This document shows, in pieces, positions 1 to 5,815 of a stretch of 8,234 bases of DNA (its first letter is position 1; each line of letters begins with the position of its first letter). A model generated the notes under the pieces. The model made no database searches, was not told where the DNA came from, and saw only the letters and a list, made by a program, of their open reading frames with translations. The DNA is from CAZXCK01 sp964639225 (GTDB lineage Bacteria; Chloroflexota; Anaerolineae; Aggregatilineales; Phototrophicaceae). The stretch spans positions 1-8,234 of the forward strand of contig CAZXCK010000163.1 in NCBI GenBank assembly GCA_964639225.1. The letters are read 5' to 3'. The position numbers were made by a program, and so were the translations under genes.

Positions 1-2787
1 CTCGTAACGCAGCACGTTAAGCACACGCTCGCGCACCGCCACGTTGGCGCTCAGGAAGGTCGCTGTCGCGCCGATCGCCACCGCCGCCACGACGAGCGCC
101 ACCGCCACCGGCTGCGCGTCCGCTGGGATGAGCACCAGGTCCTCCAGGCCGAAGAACGACAACAACGCCACGCCCAGCGCGCTGAGGCCAATGCCAATCA
201 CCCCGCCCAGCAGGCTGATGAGCGTGTTTTCCAGCAGCATAATGGCCAGCACCCGCCGGCTCTTGAGGCCCACCGCCTTCAGGATGCCGATCTGCCGGCG
301 GCGTTCCAGTGTCGCCAGGGCGACTGTGTTCGCCATGATGACCGCCGCCGCGCCCAGCGACAGCAGCCCCACCAGAATCGGCAGCGCGCTGAACTGGTCG
401 ATGAAACGCCCGATCAGGCCGTCGATGAAGGCCACATCCAGCGGGAAGAAGGCCGGCATCGCCGAGATGGCCAGCATCACCTCGTCCATTTTGTCCGGCG
501 CGGCCTGCACCGTGTTGAGCCGGAAACCGCCGCTGGTTCCGGTCAGCGTGTCCGGCGGCACCTGCACATCGGATGGGATGCCGCTCTGGAAGTTGCCCAT
601 CTCCACTGCTTCACTGATGCCGACCACCTCAAAGCTGAAGCTGCGCCCGTCCTGTTCCAGCATGATGGTGGCCCCCACGCCGACGCCCAGCATCTGCATC
701 ATCGGCGAGTCGGTGACGACCGCCACGTACTGGCCGCGATCTTCCAGCCGCAGCCCGCGCCCGTCGATAATGGTCGTCGGGTTGATGAAACGCGGGTTGT
801 CCGTATCGCGCACGGTGACGTTCAGCCACTCCTGCAGGCCCTGTAGCTGCTGGCTTATTTCAGCCGCCGTCGACATGTCACGGTCACGCTGCGCCTGGCG
901 CAGCTCTTCGACCAGTTCGGCGCGACGGGCGGCGGTGCTCGAAGGGCTGATGGTGTCACCGTCCACGCCCGCCAGGCGCAGGTTATAGCTTGTCAGGCGC
1001 GTGCGATAAACCACGCCGTCCAGGTCGTCCAGTATGTTGTCCAGGTTCTGCTGGGCCAGGTTGGCCACGCCCGGCACATCGGAGAACGACGCCGGCGAGA
1101 TAATCAGAATGTTGCCGCCGAACGTCTCGGTCAGCGTGAATTGCAGAATCTCGCGCACGCCCGCCCCGTAGAACGTAATGCTGCTCAGGGCGAACATGCC
1201 GGTGCTGATCGCCAGCAGCGTCGTCGCCGTGCGCAGGCGGCGCGTGCTCAGGTTGCGCAGCGCCAGCCGCAGATCGACGATGCCGAAGGCTGGCAGTCGT
1301 CCCACCAGCCACACCACCACCCACAGCAGCATCACCAGCAGACCCAGCACCAGCAGCGTAATCGTCACGCTGACCAGCCCCAGCGCCAGGTGTGACGGCA
1401 GCGGTATCCATTCCAGCCAGGGGATGGCTTCCGGCAGCGGGCCGATGATCTGCCCGGCGATAAGGCCCAGCGACACGACCACGAACAGCATCACCAGACC
1501 CGATTGCAGCACCCCCAGCGCCGGGATATGCGTCTCGTTGGGGCGCAGAATGGTCGCCGGGCGCACGCGCACCGCCGTCAGCACCGGCATCACGCCAAAG
1601 ACCGCCGTCACCACCACGCCCAGCACCATGCCGAACAACAACGCTTCCGGGTACAGTCGCCAGCCCAGCGGCTGCTGGATAAACGTCTCGCCGTAAGCGT
1701 TGGTTAATCGACTGAGCAGCGCCCCCGCCAGCGAACCCACCGCGCTGCCGAAGAATCCCAGCAGCAGCGCCTCGGTCATAAACAGCATGGCTACCTGCCG
1801 CCCCTTGAGGCCGAACGTCTTGAGCGCGGCGATCTCTTCCGTGCGCCGCCGCACCATCACCAGCATGGTGTTGATGATCCCCACGCCGCCGATGAGCATC
1901 GCGCCCAGGCCCATAACCACCACAAAGCGCCCGGTCACATCGGCGATGATCTCGTTCTGTTCCAGAATGCGCGGCACCGTCAGAATCCGCAGCCACCCGG
2001 ACGGGCGCAGCATCCGGTTGAGTTCGTCGGCGGCTTCCAGAATGTCGTCATTAGATGTCCCGTCGGGCAGGGCGATGCTGATGCGGTTGGGCCGCATATC
2101 GACCGTCAGCACGGACTCGGCCTGCGCCTGATCAAAGTAAACAAAGCCGAAGAACGCCGCGAACAGGCTGCGCAGCCCGGCCTCGGTCTCGGTGGGCACG
2201 ATGCCCCGCACGACGAATGTTTCGGTCGTGCCGCTCACGCGCACCCGGTCGCCGACTTCCAGCCGCTGCGACGACGCCAGATTGTCACTGATGACCACTT
2301 CCAGATCGTCGCCGGTGAACAACTCGCCCAGGGTCACGCCGTCCGGCTGCGTGGCGTCGATGTCCTGCGTGGGCGGGTAGGTCGCCGGATCGATGATAAA
2401 CGCGGTCATGAAGTTCAGCAGGCCCACGTTGCTGCGCTCGGCTGGCGTCACCTGAAGGTTGGTGGTGGTGTAGGCCGACAACGTGCCGCCACGCTCCTCT
2501 GTCCAGTTTTCGACCAGTTCGACCTGCTCCGTGTCGAACACTTCGCGATTCTCGGTTTCGCCCAGATCAATCGAGACGAAGCCGCCCCCGCGTTCCAGTG
2601 TGATATCGCCGTGATTGCTGGCGCGCACGTTGCTTGTCAGCGAATCGCCGATGGCCAGGCCCAGGCTGCGCAGAGCGACCATCGTCGCCACGCCCGCCGC
2701 CACCGACAGCATGGCGAACGCCGACCAGCGCCGGTTGCGCCACAGGTTGCGTGCGGCATACTGGACATAAAAGATCAAACGCCCCAT
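1..2787 (-). CDS. ABC transporter permease with two FtsX domains (partial, runs off left edge)
   Basis: The frame from the ATG at 2787-2785 stays open for 929 codons to base 1, so the C-terminus is missing. An in-frame TGA at 2808-2806 with no other start between fixes the start; only a weak GGAAA lies upstream. By hydrophobicity I count about ten membrane segments: one near residues 22-46, three at about 285-405, two linker helices (about 427-446 and 466-495), one at 518-541, and three at about 803-905. Two large extracytoplasmic domains (about 47-284 and 542-800) look like MacB-type periplasmic domains. The FtsX hallmark occurs twice: EEIAALKTFGLKGRQV near residue 315 and ERRRQIGILKAVGLKSRRV near 828. 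Residues 618-654 of the second outer domain form a charged, possibly coiled-coil helix. Such permeases work with a separate ATPase in export or envelope lipid and lipoprotein handling. No ATPase is visible here; it may lie beyond the left edge. The substrate is unknown. Confidence 0.93.
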   Translation of the reverse strand, partial: MGRLIFYVQYAARNLWRNRRWSAFAMLSVAAGVATMVALRSLGLAIGDSLTSNVRASNHGDITLERGGGFVSIDLGETENREVFDTEQVELVENWTEERGGTLSAYTTTNLQVTPAERSNVGLLNFMTAFIIDPATYPPTQDIDATQPDGVTLGELFTGDDLEVVISDNLASSQRLEVGDRVRVSGTTETFVVRGIVPTETEAGLRSLFAAFFGFVYFDQAQAESVLTVDMRPNRISIALPDGTSNDDILEAADELNRMLRPSGWLRILTVPRILEQNEIIADVTGRFVVVMGLGAMLIGGVGIINTMLVMVRRRTEEIAALKTFGLKGRQVAMLFMTEALLLGFFGSAVGSLAGALLSRLTNAYGETFIQQPLGWRLYPEALLFGMVLGVVVTAVFGVMPVLTAVRVRPATILRPNETHIPALGVLQSGLVMLFVVVSLGLIAGQIIGPLPEAIPWLEWIPLPSHLALGLVSVTITLLVLGLLVMLLWVVVWLVGRLPAFGIVDLRLALRNLSTRRLRTATTLLAISTGMFALSSITFYGAGVREILQFTLTETFGGNILIISPASFSDVPGVANLAQQNLDNILDDLDGVVYRTRLTSYNLRLAGVDGDTISPSSTAARRAELVEELRQAQRDRDMSTAAEISQQLQGLQEWLNVTVRDTDNPRFINPTTIIDGRGLRLEDRGQYVAVVTDSPMMQMLGVGVGATIMLEQDGRSFSFEVVGISEAVEMGNFQSGIPSDVQVPPDTLTGTSGGFRLNTVQAAPDKMDEVMLAISAMPAFFPLDVAFIDGLIGRFIDQFSALPILVGLLSLGAAAVIMANTVALATLERRRQIGILKAVGLKSRRVLAIMLLENTLISLLGGVIGIGLSALGVALLSFFGLEDLVLIPADAQPVAVALVVAAVAIGATATFLSANVAVRERVLNVLRYE

Positions 2788-2831
2788 ATCTGTTTGTTTC
2801 CAATCTCACTGCGTACTGTGGGATGCCCTAA

Positions 2832-2843
2832 AGCGTATACGCT
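2832..2843. promoter_or_regulatory. 12-bp perfect palindrome upstream of the permease gene
   Basis: AGCGTATACGCT is a perfect 12-bp palindrome 45 bp upstream of the permease start. On the minus strand a TTGACC hexamer (2856-2851), close to a -35 consensus, lies just upstream of it. The palindrome would therefore sit in the spacer or -10 zone, a usual place for a repressor operator. No good -10 hexamer is visible at the right distance from TTGACC, so the promoter itself is uncertain. The operator role is inference. Confidence 0.4.
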
Positions 2844-2875
2844 ACCATTCGGTCAAAGTTACAGCGGAGCCGGAT

Positions 2876-2888
2876 TAAACCCGGTTTA
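2876..2888. promoter_or_regulatory. Inverted repeat TAAACC-C-GGTTTA in the divergent intergenic region
   Basis: Six-base arms flank a single central C. The element lies between the permease and the hydrolase, about 60 bp upstream of the hydrolase -10 box and about 90 bp upstream of the permease start. It is a possible regulator-binding site for either gene. The arms are short, so chance occurrence is possible. Confidence 0.25.
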
Positions 2889-2950
2889 GTGTTTGCACAG
2901 TGTTCGCTGCATACCTGCCGCGAAGCGCCCTGAATACGGTGTCCTGGGCT

Positions 2951-2956
2951 TATAAT
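2951..2956 (+). promoter_or_regulatory. -10 box (TATAAT) of the secreted hydrolase gene
   Basis: A perfect TATAAT lies 43 bp upstream of the TTG start. The expected transcript start near 2963 gives a leader of about 37 nt that contains the ribosome-binding site. No convincing -35 hexamer was found 16-18 bp upstream, so activation by a regulator is possible. Confidence 0.55.
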
Positions 2957-2986
2957 GGGTGCCAGTTCCTGTTCGTTTCTGCTATT

Positions 2987-2994
2987 AGAGGAGG
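2987..2994 (+). promoter_or_regulatory. Shine-Dalgarno AGAGGAGG that decides a TTG start
   Basis: AGAGGAGG ends 5 nt before the TTG at 3000-3002. This is near-ideal complementarity and spacing, and it selects the TTG over the in-frame ATG at 2955. That ATG overlaps the TATAAT box and has no ribosome-binding site. Confidence 0.8.
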
Positions 2995-2999
2995 CTGAA

Positions 3000-3890
3000 T
3001 TGCGCGCACTGCATTTACCGGTCATGTTACTGGCAGCATTTCTGACACTGGCTGCGCCTGTACAAGCACAAAGCGAGTCGCTGCGCCCGAACCTGCTCGA
3101 TGTGTATTATACGGACGAGCGTTCGCATTATCAAACGTTGGATGTCTATCTGCCGCCAGATGCCGAGCCGCCCTATCCGGTGATCTTCGCCATTCACGGC
3201 GGCGGCTACTTCTTCGGCAGCAAACTGAGCCTCAACACCTTCGCCAGTCACTTCGCTCAGGCCGGTTATGCCGTCGTCACGCCCAATTACCGCCTGGCCA
3301 TCAACGATGCCTACCCGGCCCCCATCGCCGATATCGTGTGCGCCCTGGCCTGGACCCACGCCCACGCCGCCCAGCACAACTTCGATCTGACTCGCCTGGT
3401 CGTCGCCGGTGAATCGGCGGGTGGCCACGCGGCGGCCCTGCTGGGGACGGCCAACACACTCGAGTCATACCTCGACGGCTGCCCGCATCCCGCGCCAGAC
3501 GACGCCTGGATGCAGGCTGTCGTCGCTTATTATCCCATCGTGGACCTCTCCACCTGCGACACGAGCTGCCTGCCGGCGCAGCGGGCGATGGCGCTCTTCC
3601 TGGGCGTGGACCGTTACACGCCGCAGGCCCTGGGCGATGCCTCGCCGCTGCCTGGCATCGACGGTGACGAACCGCCGTTCCTCATCATTCATGGCACCTG
3701 GGATACAGTTGTCCCCATCAGCGAGGGCGAACTGCTGGCCGACGCCCTGCAAGCCGCCGATGTGCCCGTCACGTTTGAGCGTGTTCCAGGGGCCGGGCAT
3801 GGCTTCATCGATGACCTGCATTCGCCGCCGGGCTGGCTGTCGGCGCGGGCAGTGGCCCGCTGGCTCGACGGTCTGTGGCCGCCAGCGTAA
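3000..3890 (+). CDS. Secreted alpha/beta-hydrolase (esterase/lipase-like, HSL/BD-FAE type)
   Basis: This gene encodes a 296-residue protein starting at TTG 3000, chosen for its strong Shine-Dalgarno sequence and because it places a signal peptide at the very N-terminus (hydrophobic to about residue 19, then PVQA and a likely cut before QSES). The alpha/beta-hydrolase signature set is complete. HGGG at 66-69 forms the oxyanion hole, GESAG at 137-141 carries the nucleophile Ser139, Asp235 lies in GTWDTVVP, and His267 lies in GAGHGF. The HGGG motif and spacing fit the hormone-sensitive-lipase/BD-FAE-like esterases, which cleave carboxylic esters, sometimes acetyl or feruloyl groups on polysaccharides. 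The substrate cannot be read from sequence. CDTSC and two other cysteines may form disulfides after export. The gene is divergent from the permease and has its own -10 box; the next gene has a separate promoter, so it is probably monocistronic. Confidence 0.92.
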   Translation: MRALHLPVMLLAAFLTLAAPVQAQSESLRPNLLDVYYTDERSHYQTLDVYLPPDAEPPYPVIFAIHGGGYFFGSKLSLNTFASHFAQAGYAVVTPNYRLAINDAYPAPIADIVCALAWTHAHAAQHNFDLTRLVVAGESAGGHAAALLGTANTLESYLDGCPHPAPDDAWMQAVVAYYPIVDLSTCDTSCLPAQRAMALFLGVDRYTPQALGDASPLPGIDGDEPPFLIIHGTWDTVVPISEGELLADALQAADVPVTFERVPGAGHGFIDDLHSPPGWLSARAVARWLDGLWPPA

Positions 3891-3931
3891 CCGCCGGGCG
3901 GCATGACTGAACATTCGTCAGGTTAGCGTCG

Positions 3932-3960
3932 TTTTCACAGCGGACGCGGCTGTGTATAAT
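3932..3960 (+). promoter_or_regulatory. Sigma70-like promoter of the C39-peptidase gene
   Basis: TTTTCA (3932-3937) and TATAAT (3955-3960) are separated by 17 bp. The -10 is perfect and the -35 matches TTGACA at 4 of 6 bases. Transcription would start near 3967, giving a leader of about 40 nt before the ATG at 4006. Confidence 0.65.
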
Positions 3961-4005
3961 GGCGACATCAGAATGTAAAAGCATAGACGGAAGATAAACA
4001 GTCTT

Positions 4006-5076
4006 ATGGTGAAGATGATTCGACTCGGTATCGGTCTGGTGCTGCTGCTGCTGCCGCTGGGCGCGGTGATGGCCCAGAACAACGACAGCGAAGCCGACGC
4101 GCCCGTTATCAGCTACCCGCCGCGCTACCAGCTCGACGGTTTCCGCTACGAAGCTCAGGGCTGGAATAACTGTGGCCCCGCCACACTGACAATGGGCCTG
4201 TCGTTCTTCGGTTATCAGGATAACCAGCAGCGCGCCGCCCAGTGGCTGAAGCCCAACACCGAGGATAAAAATGTCAGCCCCTGGCAGATGCTCGAATTTG
4301 TCAATACACAGGTGCCGGAACTGCCGGTCTACTCGCTCAAACGTTACGGCGGCGACCTGGATACGCTGCGGTTGCTCATCTCCAACGACTTCCCGGTGAT
4401 TATCGAACTGGGCTACGACCCGGAGAGCGCCGCCCAGGGCTGGATGGGCCATTATCTGCTGATGACCGGCTACGATGACACCCGTCAAATGTTCGTCACC
4501 CACGACAGCTACGACGGCGCCAACCTGGAATACAGCTACGACCATGTCCAGAACTTCTGGCAGCACTTTAACTATGTCTATCTCGTGCTCTACGAGAGCG
4601 CCCGCGAGCCGGAACTGCTGGACCTGCTGGGCAGCGACGCTGACCTCAGCCAGAACTACATCAACGCCTTTGAGATTGCCCGCGCCGAAGCCATCGCCAA
4701 CAGCGACAACTCGTTCGCCTGGTTTAACATGGGCAGCATGCTCGTTGAACTGGAGATGTACGAGGACGCCGCTATCGCCTTCGACCAGGCGCGCAACGTG
4801 GGCGATGGTCTGCCCTGGCGTATGCTGTGGTATCAGTTCGGCCCGCTGGAGGCGTATAACGCCGTTGGCCGCTACGAGGATACCATCGCGCTGGTGAGCA
4901 CGCTGCGCGAGTCCAGCAGCGATTACGTCGAGGAAGCCTTCTATTATGCTGCCGTCGCCCGTGAGATGATGGGCGAGACACAGCGCGCCATCGACAATTA
5001 CAATGCGGTGCTGGCTTTCAATCCGAACTTCCATCCCGCCCTCGAACGCCGTGACGCCCTGCTGGAACAGACCTGA
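4006..5076 (+). CDS. Secreted C39-like cysteine peptidase with C-terminal TPR region
   Basis: This is a 356-residue protein. It starts with a signal peptide (basic start, a run of Leu, then GAVMA and a likely cut before QNND). The next domain resembles Peptidase_C39_2: Gln51 precedes Cys56 in WNNCGPATL, His149 lies in GHYLLMTGYD, and Asp167 lies in THDSYDG. Together these fit a papain-like Gln/Cys/His/Asp active site. From about residue 215 the protein becomes helical with TPR-like units, clearest at 238-267 and 311-344. C39 domains in ABC exporters cut double-glycine leaders, but stand-alone secreted C39_2 proteins are mostly uncharacterised; the TPRs suggest binding of a partner protein. 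No ABC or bacteriocin gene is adjacent, so leader processing is unlikely. GGAAG (3989-3993) lies 12 nt before the ATG, rather far, and ATG 4015 is an alternative start. The gene ends 33 bp before a strong terminator. Confidence 0.88.
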   Translation: MVKMIRLGIGLVLLLLPLGAVMAQNNDSEADAPVISYPPRYQLDGFRYEAQGWNNCGPATLTMGLSFFGYQDNQQRAAQWLKPNTEDKNVSPWQMLEFVNTQVPELPVYSLKRYGGDLDTLRLLISNDFPVIIELGYDPESAAQGWMGHYLLMTGYDDTRQMFVTHDSYDGANLEYSYDHVQNFWQHFNYVYLVLYESAREPELLDLLGSDADLSQNYINAFEIARAEAIANSDNSFAWFNMGSMLVELEMYEDAAIAFDQARNVGDGLPWRMLWYQFGPLEAYNAVGRYEDTIALVSTLRESSSDYVEEAFYYAAVAREMMGETQRAIDNYNAVLAFNPNFHPALERRDALLEQT

Positions 5077-5109
5077 TCCGTACATTCCAGCCGTCAGGCA
5101 GCCGAATCA

Positions 5110-5143
5110 AAACGCCGGGCGCTGATGTGCCCGGCGTTTGTTT
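5110..5143. terminator. Bidirectional intrinsic terminator between convergent genes
   Basis: AAACGCCGGGC (5110-5120) pairs perfectly with GCCCGGCGTTT (5129-5139) across an 8-nt loop. TTTGTTT follows on the plus strand, and on the minus strand the stem is followed by a T-rich GTTTTGATT. It lies between the stop codons of the C39-like gene (5076) and the minus-strand gene (5155) and can serve both. Confidence 0.88.
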
Positions 5144-5154
5144 CAGGTCGGCGG

Positions 5155-5631
5155 CTACGCTTCGACGTAATCGCGGCGGGCGCGCTCGACAATCTCCACC
5201 AGGGCGTCATCGGCGACCGGCTGCTGCCACAGTGTATGCAGCAGCGCGGCGACCGCCACCCCCAGCGCGTGATGATAACGCGGGCCGGGCAGCTCATCGC
5301 CCAGCGCCACCAGCCGCAGACCGGGCACATCGCGGCCATCGGCGTACAGCCCCACAATCACCCCGGCCACGTAACGCGCCCAGGCCGGCAGCGGACGCCG
5401 CAGCAGCGTTTTTCGGGCACGCGCCGAGCGAAAGCTGAAAGCCGTATGGCGTCCCAGGTCCGGCGCGAAGATCTGCACCTTACGCTCGGCGGTTGTGGAA
5501 GCCGCCAGCCACAGGTCGCGGCCTGGCGCCTGCACGATGACATCCGGCTCGTCGCCGTCAAACGCGATCTGAAAGGCGGCCAGCAGGCGCACCGGTGGAT
5601 TGTTCTGCGTTTCACTTTCGGGCAACGACAC
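5155..5631 (-). CDS. Galactokinase N-terminal-like protein lacking catalytic motifs (probable non-enzymatic)
   Basis: This gene encodes 158 residues from a GTG at 5631-5629, preceded by GAGGT at 6-nt spacing (5642-5638). I recognise a galactokinase-like scaffold. VIVQAPGR (31-38) matches the start of the GalK signature, ERKVQIFAPDLG (49-60) the next strand pair, and WARYVAGV (84-91) the WANYVRGV helix of E. coli GalK. Residues 101-131 match the strand-loop-helix that holds the ATP loop. The galactose-binding segment (GEHTDY and neighbours, about 20 residues) is cleanly absent after APG. The phosphate-binding GLSSSA is replaced by PRYHHA (117-122). The whole C-terminal half, with the catalytic Asp, is missing. 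GalK is normally about 350-400 residues, so kinase activity is very unlikely. The intact frame, ribosome-binding site, promoter and terminator argue for a maintained protein rather than a fresh pseudogene. The homology is recalled by eye, not computed. Confidence 0.72.
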   Translation of the reverse strand: MSLPESETQNNPPVRLLAAFQIAFDGDEPDVIVQAPGRDLWLAASTTAERKVQIFAPDLGRHTAFSFRSARARKTLLRRPLPAWARYVAGVIVGLYADGRDVPGLRLVALGDELPGPRYHHALGVAVAALLHTLWQQPVADDALVEIVERARRDYVEA

Positions 5632-5652
5632 AGCATAACCTCATGACATCAG

Positions 5653-5673
5653 GTGACGAAATAACCCCGTCAC
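5653..5673. promoter_or_regulatory. Inverted repeat GTGACG-N9-CGTCAC at the start of the galactokinase-like transcript
   Basis: Six-base arms (5653-5658 and 5668-5673) with a 9-nt spacer overlap the predicted -10 box edge and transcript start of the minus-strand gene. The position suits a repressor operator or a leader hairpin. Its function is inferred from position only. Confidence 0.35.
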
Positions 5674-5701
5674 TATATACGCCGCATGTCGTTTCCGGCA
5701 A
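5672..5701 (-). promoter_or_regulatory. Sigma70-like promoter of the galactokinase-like gene
   Basis: Read on the minus strand, TTGCCG (5701-5696) and TATAGT (5677-5672) are spaced by 18 bp. They match the consensus hexamers at 4 and 5 of 6 bases. Transcription would begin near 5665, about 35 nt before the GTG start. Confidence 0.5.
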
Positions 5702-5731
5702 TCCCCGATAGTCCACACTGGCCCGGCCTGT

Positions 5732-5737
5732 TATAAT
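5732..5737 (+). promoter_or_regulatory. -10 box (TATAAT) of the SH3b-protein gene
   Basis: A perfect TATAAT lies 79 bp upstream of the preferred ATG and 28 bp upstream of the earliest TTG candidate. The -35 region is weak. The box lies in the divergent region shared with the minus-strand gene, so the two promoters are nearly back to back. Confidence 0.5.
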
Positions 5738-5815
5738 CTGGCACATCCTGTCCGACCTGATGAGTTGGTATTGTCTGCTGTGATATTGAAAACATGGTTT
5801 AAGCGAGTACTCGAA

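Noticed and set aside
44..988. Plus-strand frames opposite the permease (44-988, 1178-1696, 1700-2131)
   Set aside because: They are Ser/Thr/Arg/Pro-rich antisense translations with no recognisable domain, as expected opposite GC-rich coding sequence.
983..1996. Long minus-strand frame inside the permease region
   Set aside because: Its translation is low-complexity (Gly, Ala, Arg, Asp-rich) with no membrane segments. The overlapping frame from 2787 gives a coherent permease with two FtsX motifs.
3888..3925. Terminator after the hydrolase gene (CCGCC-G-GGCGG, and TAACC pairing with GGTTA)
   Set aside because: The arms are only 5 bp, the first loop is too short and no T-tract follows.
3805..5085. 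Long minus-strand frame opposite the C39-like gene
   Set aside because: The plus-strand frame has a signal peptide, a complete catalytic set and TPRs. The antisense frame has no coherent domain and overlaps two genes.
5125..5646. Plus-strand frame opposite the galactokinase-like gene
   Set aside because: It begins inside the terminator stem and shows no domain. The minus-strand frame has a Shine-Dalgarno sequence, a promoter and galactokinase-like motifs.
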